From Epiperipatus broadwayi (taxonomy: Eukaryota > Onychophora > Udeonychophora > Euonychophora > Peripatidae), in the NCBI GenBank assembly GCA_028023455.1, contig JAQFVV010000020.1:8539092-8603091 (forward strand): 64,000 nucleotides of DNA, read 5' to 3'. Each line of letters begins with the position of its first letter. The stretch's first letter is position 1. Below the pieces are notes generated by a model. The model saw only the letters and a program-made list of their open reading frames with translations, was not told the origin of the DNA and did no database searches. A program made the position numbers and the translations under genes. Below are positions 12,285 to 23,312 of the stretch, piece after piece.

Positions 12285-12482
12285 ATGAATAATTCCGTAT
12301 TCGCTGAACATGAGAAAACCATCGGTGATGTTTTTCAACCATCAGCAGAGAGCATTGTTTGTACAGAGAGAAATGATACAAAAGGCAAGGTTAAAAAGGC
12401 TTGCTACATAACAAATGATCCTGCAGCAATTAACAGAAAAAAGCTTGCTTCTTCATATCAAGAAAATGGACATTGTAAATGA
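12285..12482 (+). CDS. Candidate small ORF, 65 aa, unknown
   Basis: A frame from ATG at 12285 to TGA encodes 65 hydrophilic residues rich in Lys, Asn, Glu and Ala, with three cysteines (near residues 26, 40 and 64). Its codons use G and C more evenly than the surrounding A/T-driven frames, which is why it is listed. There is no signal peptide, no motif I recognise and no clear splice acceptor before it (in-frame stops lie about 40 nt upstream). It could be a small protein, the last exon of a gene, or a relic of a mobile element. Confidence 0.25.
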   Translation: MNNSVFAEHEKTIGDVFQPSAESIVCTERNDTKGKVKKACYITNDPAAINRKKLASSYQENGHCK

Positions 12483-12485
12483 TGC

Positions 12486-13879
12486 ACTCAAATTTACATA
12501 TATTTGCATATCATATGCATTATAGATATTTTCTCACTACATGCCTAGTTATGAATATGGAAGTACATATCTCCCAAAAGTTCTTAGCTTAATATACAAT
12601 TAAATTTAAAGCTTCATTGTCTGTGCACAAAGTACTTATATATTTGTATACATCAGTGAAGTAAAACCTTATCTATTTCATAAATTTAGCTTGTAATTTT
12701 GATTGATTTAAATACAAAATTTTATATCAATAAATGATGATAATCTTAGTCAAATTCTTGTATGAACGTGATCAAAGACTGATAGCTCTCTAATTTCTAA
12801 TATTACTATTTTCACATTTCTTAAAAATCCACATCACTACTGATTTTTTTAATCATCTCATACACAGCTTTCTAAACTTTTGTAGGTCAAGACCTGCTTT
12901 CAAAAATGATAATTTTTCAGGATACAATCACTTTAGTACATATTTTAAAGAGGAAGAGGGAAGGTGAATAAAATAAAATGTTTTATTACTTTTAATTTTT
13001 TTATTGAACACCCTTAAAATGAACATATATACACATTTCTTGATTACTACATAAATAATGAGATATATAAACATTTACGGAATATGAATTATGGGTACAT
13101 AATGTCATAATATATTCTCTTTTTTAATAAATATGTAAAATATTTTTGTATTTTAATATTTAGCATGATCCACTTAAATTCACCCCATGGCCTACACTTT
13201 GATAATCTCTGATCTATTACACCTTGATCATTTAGATATTTTGTGAATAGCTTTCCTCTATTTTTTCATCTGCTTGTTTTAAGATGCCAATAATAATTCC
13301 ATAACTTCTTGAACTTTTTCTCTTCTTCATAGATTTAATTGCATGTCTCATGTCTTCATTTAAAAGGTTGGCATTTAAAAATAGTATTCTAATATATATA
13401 TAATTATTAAAAAGAATGAATATTTGGATTGCTCCACACACTTTATAATGTTACCCTCTCCCCTTTTAGTAAAAGTGTGATGTTTTCTTTTCATTGATGA
13501 AATATCTTTCTTTCCAATACAAAGATATTTTGTAATTTTGAGACTTTTATTCTCTTATATAATATTTATTGCTAATTCACAGTTATATATATATATATAA
13601 GGTCATCATTAACTTTCTTTTGTATCATTTCACATAATTCCAGATATTCATTCTTTTTAATAATCATATATATATATATTAGAATAACTACTACCTCATG
13701 AATAGATAAAACACTTTAGCACTACCTGTGAAATAAAACAGTATAGATATGCAAACTTTGTATGTGTTCCATAAACTGCAATGCTAAATTTGATCTATTC
13801 ATGAGGAAGTATTGATTTTACTAGATATAATTTTTCATCTAGCATTATGCAATTGATTTATATACATACATAGTAATAT
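12486..13879. other. AT-rich sequence; diverged family D arm at 12540-12615
   Basis: 12540-12615 resembles one arm of the 5965 foldback (TAGTTATGAATATGGAAGTACAT). TA microsatellites lie near 13586 and 13668. Nothing else is recognised. Confidence 0.35.
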
Positions 13880-14173
13880 AAAAAGTCAGATGTCACATGA
13901 TATATATATATATATATCTTGCAGTTACAAATATGTAAAATTAATAGCATGCTAATAAGCTCTAAACAAGCTTTTTTATGGTAAATGCTACTTCCTATCC
14001 CTGGATCAGTTTTGAGCCATGGCTCTCTTCAAAAACAATTCAAGCTAAGCATTTATCTAATAATTAACTATCAAGATAAAGTTGTTTCCAATGCTATCCC
14101 TTGTAGTAGCATTTATCATTTAAATAAAGCTTGCTTAGATTTTATTATCATGCTCTTAATTATATATATATAA
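13880..14173 (+). mobile_element. Foldback element, family C, diverged copy
   Basis: The tail-like start AAGTCAGATGTCACATGA (13882) runs into a TA microsatellite. Inverted arms follow at about 13940-13992 and 14107-14163. The right arm ends in another TA run. The centre keeps the family phrase near TTTATCTAATAATTAACTAT. The copy is diverged, and the flanking TA runs prevent a target duplication from being called. Confidence 0.55.
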
Positions 14174-14783
14174 AGGGGATTCCACCGTTATTGTTAAAAG
14201 GTGGTTACCTTGACAGTAGTTTGAAATTGTTAATGCTTTGGGGAATGTCTAAATGTTGACTGATTTTAATGATTATGTATATATTGTACCAGTGTAAAAG
14301 TAAAATAAATAACTGATCAAATAACCCATAATTTTGGACATGAAAAATCTACAATGATATAATCATATGGTTTTAATTATCATCAAGCCCCAATGATTTT
14401 GGCATGCCAAATCATAATGGAATAAAAATTTATAATATGATTGATTTACCAAATATTACTAGGTAAGTATCCCCTTATGTTTGGACACTAATTTTATAAC
14501 AGTATAAAATAAATGTATAATTTAATTAATGATTTTCTTATATCTTCATTGAGATATCAAATTGTACTAATATGAAACATTAGTAAAATAGTAAGGTTGT
14601 TTTCTCTTCCTTGTTGTTTGCCACAGAATGGTATTGATGCTAATCAAAAACATATACATATAATGATTCCGGGCCGGACCTAAATGATCGATTTGATCTA
14701 AAAAGATCTGATTTCTTAGATTTGTAATAAAATATTCTACTAACTAATACTATTATATGATGTTAGTTTTTTTTCATTTTTGT

Positions 14784-15290
14784 AAATGTTTATTAATCTT
14801 ATCTTGTTTTTGAGTTTGTGTGTGTGTGTCTTTAAAGTTACGGTGTTTTTCTATTTTTTTTTTTTTTTTTTGACTTTTCTTTTTAAAGTTACGGTCTTTT
14901 TTTTTTTGCAAGAGTAAATCAATAATTTGATTCAAAAGCAAGACGTAATAAGTAAATGTTTATTAATCTTATCTTGTTTTTGAGTTTGTATGTGTGTGTC
15001 TTTAAAGTTATGGGGCTTTTTCTAATTTTTTTTGGGGGACTTTAGGTGTATCTTTTTAAAGTTACGGTATTTTTTTGCAAGAGTAAATCAATAATTTGAT
15101 TCAAAAGCAAGACGTAATAAGTCAATGTTTATTAATCTTAGATTGTTTTTTGAGTTTGTGTATGTGTGTATCTTTAAAGTTACGGGGCTTTTTCTCATTT
15201 TTTTTTTGGACTTTATGTGTGTCTTTTTTTAAAGTTACAGTATTTTTGGTCAAGAGTAAATCAGTCATTTTATTAAAAAAGCAAGACATA
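14784..15290. repeat. Tandem array, about 170-bp unit, three copies
   Basis: Copies start at 14784, 14954 and 15123 with AATGTTTATTAATCTTA and each ends with a phrase like GATTCAAAAGCAAGACGTAA. Inside each unit TTTAAAGTTACGG occurs twice, separated by a T-rich stretch, so the unit is itself partly duplicated. The third copy is the most diverged. Confidence 0.85.
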
Positions 15291-15337
15291 ATTCTAAATC
15301 TATCAAAAGTAATGTCATTTATATACTACAATTTAGA

Positions 15338-15850
15338 ATTGATACCCGACTACTATTAGTAAGGACCGTCATTGAAAGACTCGATTGAAAAATGATACCC
15401 GACTAATTTCTGTTTTTTTTGGGGGGATGGGGACGACAATAATGAATCAGAAAGTGGGTTGTTTTTGTTAAGTCTGTCTATATAAAAAGGGTACCATTAT
15501 TGAAATACTAAATTTAAAAATGATAGCCGACTAATTTGCGTTTCTTTTGACAGTAATTAATCAGAAAGTGGGGTTTTTTTTTTTTTGGTAAATCTTGTGT
15601 ATATATAAAAACAAACAAACCATAATTCAAAGACTCCATTGAAAAAAATCAAACCCTGTTGAATTTGCTTTTTTTTTTTTTTAAAGACAGTAATTAATCA
15701 GGAACTGGGTTGTTTTTGTTAGTGTGTAGATATAAAAACTAATTTTATTTTGAAATAAAAAATGTAACAAAACAAAAAAAATAATAATACCCGACTAATT
15801 TTATTTTTCAGACAAGGAATTCCTAATAATTAGACAGTGAGTTGTTTTTG
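15338..15850. repeat. Second tandem array, about 130-bp unit, four copies
   Basis: Anchored on GATACCCGACTAATTT and its variants at 15394, 15522, 15649 and 15786, followed each time by a T-rich run, a phrase like TAATCAGAAAGTGGGTTGTT and a TATATA-type stretch. The unit is unrelated to the 170-bp unit directly upstream. Confidence 0.8.
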
Positions 15851-15879
15851 TTTGTGCATATATATATATATAGCAAAAG

Positions 15880-16450
15880 TAACTGGTCATGGACGAATTC
15901 TCATGAAAACGGTACTTTTCGCGTGATCCTTTCATTTTTTTTCCCTTTCGCACCCTTAAAAGCAATTTTTGAGGGTTACCCCTTCATAATGGAATCTTCA
16001 GGACATTATTACTAAACTTACAACAGTAAAGTAAGTTACAACACATTAAAAAAAAATAGACATCTTATCAAATTTAAAAAAAACTATGACTGCTTCAAAT
16101 ACACACACTCTCACACGATACTACAGAGAAAATAGATATTCTACTATTATGAGAAAATGATGAACAAAATCGGCTACTATGGCAGCCAATCAAGGCATTT
16201 TTTTCTCTTTGCTTTTAGCATAGAAAAAAAGCCATAACCGGCAGCCGTCGGGAACTCTTTCTGGGTTTTATCATAGAAAGAAGTCTCTTTGTGTTGGCTT
16301 CTGTCGCCGCCACCACCTCCTCTGTCCAACATAACATGAGGACTTTTCTGCGTTTATAATGTAGAAAAATTCCTCTTTTGTTGGGTGAAGGCCAGTGAAA
16401 CTTTATATTTCTAGGAATTTACCTAGAAATAGCGACATCTTAAGGTGAAC
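15880..16450. other. Local GC- and CpG-richer island
   Basis: This patch has more G/C and several CpGs (near 16230-16310) than its surroundings. It contains three related stretches of about 36 bp built around TTTCTAYRMTAWAA on the minus strand. Short phrases (GTTGGACAG and AGTAGCCGATTT, in the same order and at similar distance on the minus strand) recur on the plus strand at 43028 and 43207, so the two places may be diverged copies of one repeat or promoter-like module. Confidence 0.35.
16177..16332 (-). CDS. Candidate small ORF, 51 aa, in the CpG-richer island
   Basis: On the minus strand a frame from ATG (16330-16332) to TAG (16177-16179) encodes 51 residues with balanced composition. It has an N-terminal run of four glycines, then a basic C-terminus (KAKRKKC near residues 40-46). 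Two of the degenerate 36-bp repeats of the island fall inside it (SFYDKTQKEF and FFSMLKAKRKK), and a third upstream gives a similar phrase. No family is recognised. The frame could be chance in a repeat. The next in-frame stop upstream is only about 25 nt away. Confidence 0.2.
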   Translation of the reverse strand: MLDRGGGGGDRSQHKETSFYDKTQKEFPTAAGYGFFSMLKAKRKKCLDWLP

Positions 16451-18034
16451 ACTAGGGATGAAAAAACAACCAATAGTAATTAAAGAATATAATTTATAAA
16501 AATACAAATAACATTGAGTGTCTATTTATTAGTTCAAGATTAACAAATATAATAATTAACCAATTAGTGTTTATTAAGCTACTAGCTTAATTTTGTTAAT
16601 TATTATGAGAAAACTATTAAAATAATCTAATAAATTATTAAAATATGTAAATGTCTATTTAATGTTTTAGCTAGCTAAATATTTAATATAACAATAGAAT
16701 TATGTAGAGATTCTTTATGTTGATACCAAAATGTAATGTGAGCAATAAACTAGAAATAATTACAAGATTAAAATTTAATTAAGAAAATAAAATTTATTAA
16801 CAATATATATATATAAAAGTGATGAAATATTTTTAATTAAAATATTGGTTTTTGAGTTACTTATAAAAAGATATAGACTGTCTAAATTTCTAATTTATGT
16901 ATCTGTCAAATGATACAAAGAATAATGCATTAATAAATCAGAAAAAAAAAACATTTTGCTTGTATAAGCAAATAATAAATAAATCTTTAAAATATATTTA
17001 AAAAATAACTAAGTTTGTTTTAGTTTGTTTCTTAATTTTCTTCCAATCATAAATGGAATATGACCAATTTAAGTACAAACATATTTCCACAAAGGTATTT
17101 ATGTTTAAAATCTATGACATTTCAAATATAAGTATAGATAATGAAACAAACAAAACATACTTTGAAAATGATATATAAAAATCATGATTAATATTAAAAA
17201 AGATATTTAAATTTTGTTTTTAATATTATTTAATTTTTTTTTGGTTAGTTTATATTTATGTAATATAGACAAATGTATATTCTACAATAAACTAATATAT
17301 ATATATATAATAAAATCATATGACTGGTTAACTTTTCCAAGGATTTCTGGATATTTCTTTAATAAAATTATTCAGTTAAAACATATTTAACAATATATCT
17401 TTTTAAAATAATTACAATCTTCTTACATCTTTTAAGTGAAAATATTTATTATTATAATTACAGTTTCGACTGTTCCTTGCAGTCTTCTTCAGATCTCATT
17501 CTATTTCTCTACTTTCCTCTTTCCACCATTTTAAAACATAATATATAATAAACACAACAATGATTAAAAATACTATAAGAAATTAAAGTTCATAAGTCCT
17601 GTTACTTTTTAGTAATTCTTGTATAAGATTAAGATACTTTAAATAAAAACATTATATTTGAAATCCATCTATATTTCAGTGAGATCATTCAAAAACAATT
17701 GTATTCAATTAATGAAGTAAGCATTTTAAAATAATATATTCCATAGTGAATACTTGTATCATTAATATTTAAGTTTTTATATAAATATTATCACTATTTA
17801 ATTCTTTGATAAATTAAATCATTTAATAAAATTAATCCATAATGCATTTCACTTTATATCATTTTAGTAATTTTATTATATCACTGAGTGTATTCCATAT
17901 TCTTTCAGCTTTTAATATATTATACTTTGAGATAATTTTATTCCAAAATGTTTCTAAATTTCTCAAAATACTTATGTCTTTTGGAGCAAATGTTTTCTTT
18001 TCTTTAGCCATTCATTATTATAATGCAAACCAAC
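16441..18034. other. AT-rich sequence; hammerhead-like motif at 17464-17492 (-)
   Basis: Mostly low-complexity A/T sequence. The only structured element noticed is the short stem motif described separately. Confidence 0.4.
17464..17492 (-). ncRNA. Hammerhead-ribozyme-like stem II motif (relic)
   Basis: Read on the minus strand, CTGAAGA is followed by one A, a 5-bp stem GACTG/CAGTC with loop CAAGGAA, then GAAA and CTGT. CUGANGA, stem II and GAAA form the conserved core of hammerhead ribozymes, which occur in many animal retroelements. Against a working ribozyme: an extra unpaired A before stem II, and no matching stem III or stem I found nearby. A more decayed relative lies at 22629-22667 (+). 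Confidence 0.3.
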
Positions 18035-18305
18035 TATTAATTTTTATCGCATGATCACCATCTCTTATGCTAGCACATAACTGTTATTAAACACACAAAA
18101 CTCTCCATACAGTAGTGCCACCCTGTTCCAAACAGAGTAATCAATGGATTCCAGAAGGCTTGTGCATAAAATCCCCATCTAGTGCCTACTCATCCAATAA
18201 GCCCAGACTAGTTTCTGGCTTGTTGGCTTCACATCCATTGATTACTCTGGTTGGCACAGGGTGGCACTACTGTATGAAGAGTTTTGCTTGTTTATTAATT
18301 TTTAT
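18035..18305 (+). mobile_element. Foldback element, family A, with perfect 13-bp target duplication
   Basis: The element 18048-18292 (245 bp) is flanked by TATTAATTTTTAT at 18035-18047 and 18293-18305. A 40-nt tail begins CGCATGATCACC and ends before the left arm (about 18088-18124), whose inverse lies at 18253-18292. The inner part retains GCATAAAATCCCCATC and CTACTCATCCAATA, which are inverted within the long copy at 30183 but present only once here. Confidence 0.88.
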
Positions 18306-18337
18306 ATAAACATTTTGCTTATTTAAAAGATAAATTA

Positions 18338-18338
<1 letters not shown>

Positions 18339-18402
<64 letters not shown>

Positions 18403-18419
18403 GATAGAGAGATAGAGAG

Positions 18420-18453
<34 letters not shown>

Positions 18454-18594
18454 AGGGAGGGAGGGAGAGAGGGAGGGAGGGAGGGAAAGAGGGAAGGAGG
18501 GAGGGAGAGAGAGAGAGAGGGAGGGAGGAGAGAGAGAGGGAGGGAGGGAGGGAGGGAGAGGGAGGGAGGGAGAGAGAGAGAGAGAGAGTGAGTT
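18339..18594. repeat. GATA microsatellite grading into purine-only GAGA/GGGA tract
   Basis: About 90 bp of (GATA)n from 18341 is followed by about 160 bp made almost only of G and A on the plus strand. Long serine/leucine/proline-type frames on the minus strand across it are artefacts of the repeat. Confidence 0.95.
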
Positions 18595-18784
18595 CCGATT
18601 CAAAACACAGGCATTTTATAGCCTTTTTCTGATGACAAAAACATTTGGCCAATAACTTAGATATTGTTTCTATAGTTTCACTCAAAGGTAACCTAGTTCT
18701 ATAGTCTTTGTCATAAATAACCAAAATTTCGCCTGATAAAAAGTTTTTTAAGTACAACGGCATTCCTGAATTAAAAATATCTAA

Positions 18785-18876
18785 TCAAGGGTTGGTGACC
18801 TAGCAGCTAGTGTAGTTGCCTTCCAAGCAACCGGGCTGGGTTCGCTTCCCAGTCAATGCTTTGACATATAAAAAAA
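18785..18876 (+). mobile_element. Short tRNA-derived SINE
   Basis: A tRNA-like head (A-box-like GTGACCTAGCAGCTAG near 18796, B-box-like GGGTTCGCTTCCCAG near 18838) is followed by CAATGCTTTGACAT and a run of A. The same head, tail phrase and poly(A) order is seen at 49725, 53308 and 28385(-). At about 90 bp it is close to the minimum for a SINE. No target duplication was resolved. Confidence 0.6.
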
Positions 18877-19817
18877 AAAAATCTTAACTTTTTAATAAAT
18901 AAATACTTTATAAAATAAATAAAAAATAATAATACAATAAATTTATAACTTAAATAAATAAATATTCTTTGTACATCTATTTTTTTAATATAAAATATTC
19001 TATAAATTTGTAAAATACTTATTAAAATAATTATATATAAATAATACTTGAAAATATCTATGATTTTATATTATTTTAATTGTATTTACAACACATATAC
19101 ACATGCATACACACATTATATAATAATTTACTATTTTGTTTCTTTATGTTTATGTATTACTTGTTAAATGTATGTAGTAAATAAAAATATTAAATAAATA
19201 AAATACTAATATATATATATATGCATTTTAATCTATTTAATCTTTATAACGATAAAATATTAACTTTATTAAGTCATACAATTTACTATACGATCTGTTA
19301 AGAAAACTAAAATTAAAAAATAACAAATGTCATTTTATATTATGCTGTATTATCAATAACCATTTATCAATAATGTGAATTATTTGAACTTTTAAAACAA
19401 CTAAAAAGTAAATAAATAAACCAACAATTTTTATTATTAATAATATAATGACTCTGGGTTTGAATCTAAACCAATACTCATATTCTTTCTATATTAATAG
19501 TAAACTGCTGTTTTTTTTTGTACCAGCTATCTGTGTAATAGTTTTTATAAAATATATGTTTTCATATTCATTTGGCTGAAGTTTTATCAATCACTGAAAT
19601 CTATTAATATTTTTAAATAATTTTCCAAGTTTTAGTTCAATTTCATGGGAGCATTTTGAAAGGTTAGTGACAATAATTGTTTTTTTCTGCTTTTTTGTTA
19701 GTTTTTGTCCATCTACTTTGCTTTACAAGTATCATACATTACACTGATTGACAATTAAATTCTTGAAATATATATTTTCTGTTAAATCCAGTTTTTCTAT
19801 AGTTTCATTTGGTTATA

Positions 19818-20170
19818 TATAGAGCTCACAAATAAGCTCTTAACAAGCTTTGCAGAATATCCCCAATCCCAGACCAGTTTCTGCTACTGGCTTCCTCAGT
19901 GAGGTGCTAGGTTATTCAAGCATTAGATGGAAAATACCAGGACAAGCCCAGCATTTTATCTAATGAATAACTATTAAGCAGAAAATCTGAAGTTTTCAGA
20001 CATCCATATGTCTTCCAATCCAGATGTCTAACTTAAATAACCATATGGGACTGAACCATTCAGATACACAATATATTAATAATTGTAGCAATATAAAATC
20101 ACCATTGAGGAATCCAGTAGTGAAAACTGGTCTCAGGTTGGGATATTCTGCAAAGCTTGTTAATAGTGAA
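19818..20170 (+). mobile_element. Foldback element, family C, partial
   Basis: The left part 19830-19899 (GAGCTCACAAATAAGCTC, then CAGAATATCCCCAATC) has its inverse at 20113-20165. The segment between holds TTTTATCTAATGAATAACTA, as in the other copies. The one-sided GTCACATGAC tail is missing, so this copy is truncated. Confidence 0.6.
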
Positions 20171-20754
20171 GCTGGAAATATAGTACATATTCCTGCTTCA
20201 CCTAGTGCAAATGTCATCAGCACTAGTCTGGGTTTGAACCCAATCTTTATTAACTGACACCCATCTCATAATAGGTGGTAGTATATTTTAATCAATATTA
20301 TAATCTTTTATATTTCATTAATCTTATTTTATAATTAAAACTAACCTTTTTATATTAGTTTATTTATTTTATATTTGTAAAAATGTATATTGTGTTTATT
20401 TTATTAAATTGAATTGAATCCTAGATATCCATAAAATGTTACAAATATTTCAAATTCTTTATTAAAGTTCATTTTTTTCAATTAATTAGTGGGTAACATT
20501 TTATATTTATCTTTTAATCAATGTACACTTGAGAATCAATTATTTAAACAATGTAATATTTTTAAGATATATTTTGTAAATTTCTGCTTAAGTTTATGTC
20601 AAATATGTTTGAAAGTCATTGTACCAAATTCCTAAAATTTTTCTGAATAAAATCTACATTTTTGTTAATCTAAACCTTAATTAAATAGATTTTGTTAGTA
20701 CAATGACTGATAAACTTAATATGCTTGTTGTTGTTGTTTTTTTTTTTTAATTAG

Positions 20755-20855
20755 CAAATCAACCCTTGGGGCATGTTCATGCAGAGTTATAGATTTTCCC
20801 TCCAAAGCAGGCACCAACCTCACAGAACTGCTTAGAGCAATTACAATTGATGGAG
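20755..20855 (+). CDS. Candidate internal exon, 33 codons, unknown
   Basis: A 13-T pyrimidine tract and TTAATTAG precede 20755. The frame starting at 20756 is open and protein-like (a phrase reads VIDFPSKAGTNLTELL). A donor-like GGAG/GTCAGT follows at 20855. As an exon it would carry one base of a split codon on each side. It does not join in frame to the next candidate at 22106. Composition around it (20750-21200) is less A/T-biased than its neighbours. No family is recognised, and chance splice-like signals are common in such DNA. Confidence 0.2.
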
Positions 20856-22105
20856 GTCAGTGTAGATTCAATCCTATAGATAAAGATCAGAACACATAAA
20901 TAGTGGAAAATTTGATAAGGATTTATGATTGAGTTTTATTGAGAACGGTTCACTGAAGAGTGTAGTTTAGATGCAGTACATCGTGATTAAAGAATGACTG
21001 GCTAAAAAGATTGATCCTTGCTTTCCAGAGCTCTGTCCCACCAGCCCATTCATGCCTTTCTAGTGCTTTAAACATCTAGCCAGAGACTGTCTGTGTTGAG
21101 GAAACCTGAAATGATCTGACTGTATTAACTGCCTGTTTCAAGCCATGGAATGCCTACTGATTGATTCTGAGGTAACATCCAATTTGCCGCAAGCCATTGA
21201 TTCCATTTTACTTGTTTTCCAAATCAATACTAATTTACATTTTATATATCTGTGTGATGTTTATACGGCTTGGTTGAAAATGCATCTTTTAATTTTATTA
21301 AATTTAAAATATCAATTCTTATAAAATCATACATTATTTTGACGCGGCAAATTAATTTGTTGGTTTATTTAGAATATTTGATTTACTGAAATTTCCAAGT
21401 ACAAAATTCAATGAGCTATTAACTTTAAATTCTCTCCGTCTTATTTTTCCAGTCAAAATCATTACGGGAGATTTACTTCCCGTAAATTAATTAATAGAAA
21501 GCTCGTTTAGTTTTGTATATCTTTATAAATTTATTTTGAATGATTTATTTTAAAAGTATCTTACTATTGCCTCCCATTTAAAATAGCCCTGTAATTATTT
21601 CTGAAAGAATAAAGAATTTTAGTGAATCAATTAAGTAAAATCTATTATAGCATTTTGTCAGTATATGTTTCATACATATATATTTTTATTTGTCAAAAAT
21701 AGTAAAAAATTCGATGTATAATTTATTATGCTTTATATTGTCAAACTTCATCAGAAGTGAGTTTGATATTCAATGCCCTGTCTATGTTAATTAAAAGTCT
21801 TATTTTGTAATCTTTCATAAACTATTTAATAACTTTATTGATAAATGAAATATTTGTAAAGTGTGGAAAACAACTTATATTTTAAATTTTAATTCTTGCC
21901 GTCCTTTTGTATTGTAAATTATGATCCATTTAGTAAAGGCCTAAGGTTTCTGGGACCTTCCATTATGGCAGGGAGATAGTTTAATTAGAAATTAAGTTAT
22001 TAATTTTTTTAGTGATACATTATCTACTATATATGTCTAAGGCATTATGTATTTATAGCTACAACCATTCATTTATTATTATTTGCTTTGCTACTTACTC
22101 ATCAG

Positions 22106-22321
22106 GACCTTCGGAAATTTAACTATGACCAGTCCAATCTTTCACACTCCCTCAAAGTAGACGTAGTTCATACCAAGGGATCCATTTTCAGGCATTGCCA
22201 TTTAAGATGTGTATGGGAAGTCCAGCACATCAAAAATATTTTTTTATTATTCAGAGACATGCTTTGGCTGGAGGACCAACATTTCCCTTATCTACCTGTA
22301 CATATCAGGAATTTCCTTTAG
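22106..22321 (+). CDS. Candidate terminal exon, 71 codons, unknown
   Basis: CTACTTACTCATCAG ends at 22105 and looks like a branch point plus splice acceptor. The frame from GAC at 22106 stays open to TAG at 22321. The predicted 71 residues have balanced composition (begins DLRKFNYDQSNLSHSLK; later HCHLRCVWEV and FRDMLWLEDQ), with two cysteines and several His/Arg, but no motif I recognise. It lies in a patch (21900-22330) with fewer repeats and more G/C. It may equally be a relic or a conserved non-coding element. Confidence 0.25.
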   Translation, partial: DLRKFNYDQSNLSHSLKVDVVHTKGSIFRHCHLRCVWEVQHIKNIFLLFRDMLWLEDQHFPYLPVHIRNFL

Positions 22322-22399
22322 CAAAGCCACCCATAGTTTCATAACAGACCTCATTTATTTTTGTTGTAATCTATAATAGCATATTGCCTTCTTCATCAT

Positions 22400-23225
22400 T
22401 TTATATCTTTATTTAGCAAACCTGAAATGCTCTCTGCCATGATGGCACGTCCTTCACAAACAAATTTCGTAATTAATTAAATCTGACTGTATAAATGTCA
22501 ATTATTTATTTAAGAACTATTTTACTTCCCACACTCATTATATACAAATGATTTTAAATGTAGTAGTGTTTTGGATGCCCATCTTTCATGTCTTGTGATA
22601 TATATATAAAACAGATTTATTTGTAATGTCTTGAAGAGGGCTAATAATGTTTTTTTTGGCCGAACAGTTAACAAACTTTTACATTGTTTGTCAAAGCTGC
22701 ATCAAAACGAATTAAAGAAAATGGGCAAGTTGTATAAACAAAGACTTGACTTATATTGTACTAAATTCCTTAATAAATTCCTATAATATTATTATTTTAA
22801 ATAAGCTTAGTTTGTCATCACTCCCAATCTCTAAGGTTAATTACTCTATTTATTTAAATATTTCCTTGATTTAAATTCACTTTTTCATAATGTTTCCAGA
22901 AAGAATTATCATTATGATGGTTCAAACAAATTGATCAAATCATATCCGTACCATTCTGCAATCATCATATTCCATTAAATCATTGATTTTTCATATAAAC
23001 CCTTTATTATTTTGAGTCTCTATGCGAACCATGACCTCCAGCTGGGACGGAATAAAACCAAGCACTGCTAGTGTCATCACAAACGTTATCCATTAGTCAG
23101 AGAGGCAATAATTTAGGCAAATAGGTTAGGATTCATCCTTGTCCTGACATATGTATCTTGTGCATGGTTGGATTCAAGGTACTTTTGCTTGGATTATTGG
23201 TCTTGTTGAATGAATACACAATTTT
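22400..23225. other. Low-repeat sequence with a decayed hammerhead-like motif and an unclassified GC-richer patch
   Basis: 22629-22667 reads TTGAAGAGGGC, a T-rich loop and GGCCGAACAG, resembling a decayed version of the stem motif at 17464(-). 22990-23200 is richer in G/C (AGCTGGGACGGAATAAAACC) and might be part of an old SINE. I cannot assign it. Confidence 0.3.
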
Positions 23226-23227
23226 GA

Positions 23228-23312
23228 CCGGCAAAGCTTATTTGCGAGCTTTATATATAACATTTGTAATACAAGCATGTTAAATCAGGTCATGTGACAT
23301 ATGACTTGATTT
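23228..23312 (+). mobile_element. Foldback family C, right end with tail
   Basis: About 85 bp match the inverse of 59085-59160: GCAAAGCTTATTTGCGAGC, then AATACAAGCATGTTAAAT, and the tail GGTCATGTGACATATGAC. Only the tail end of the element is present. Confidence 0.6.

Noticed and set aside
14784-15850. CRISPR array
   Set aside because: The units are long tandem repeats with no regular unique spacers, and the DNA is clearly from an animal-type genome.
18319-18763. Ser/Leu/Pro-rich minus-strand frames of up to 142 codons
   Set aside because: They are translations of the GATA/GGGA microsatellite.
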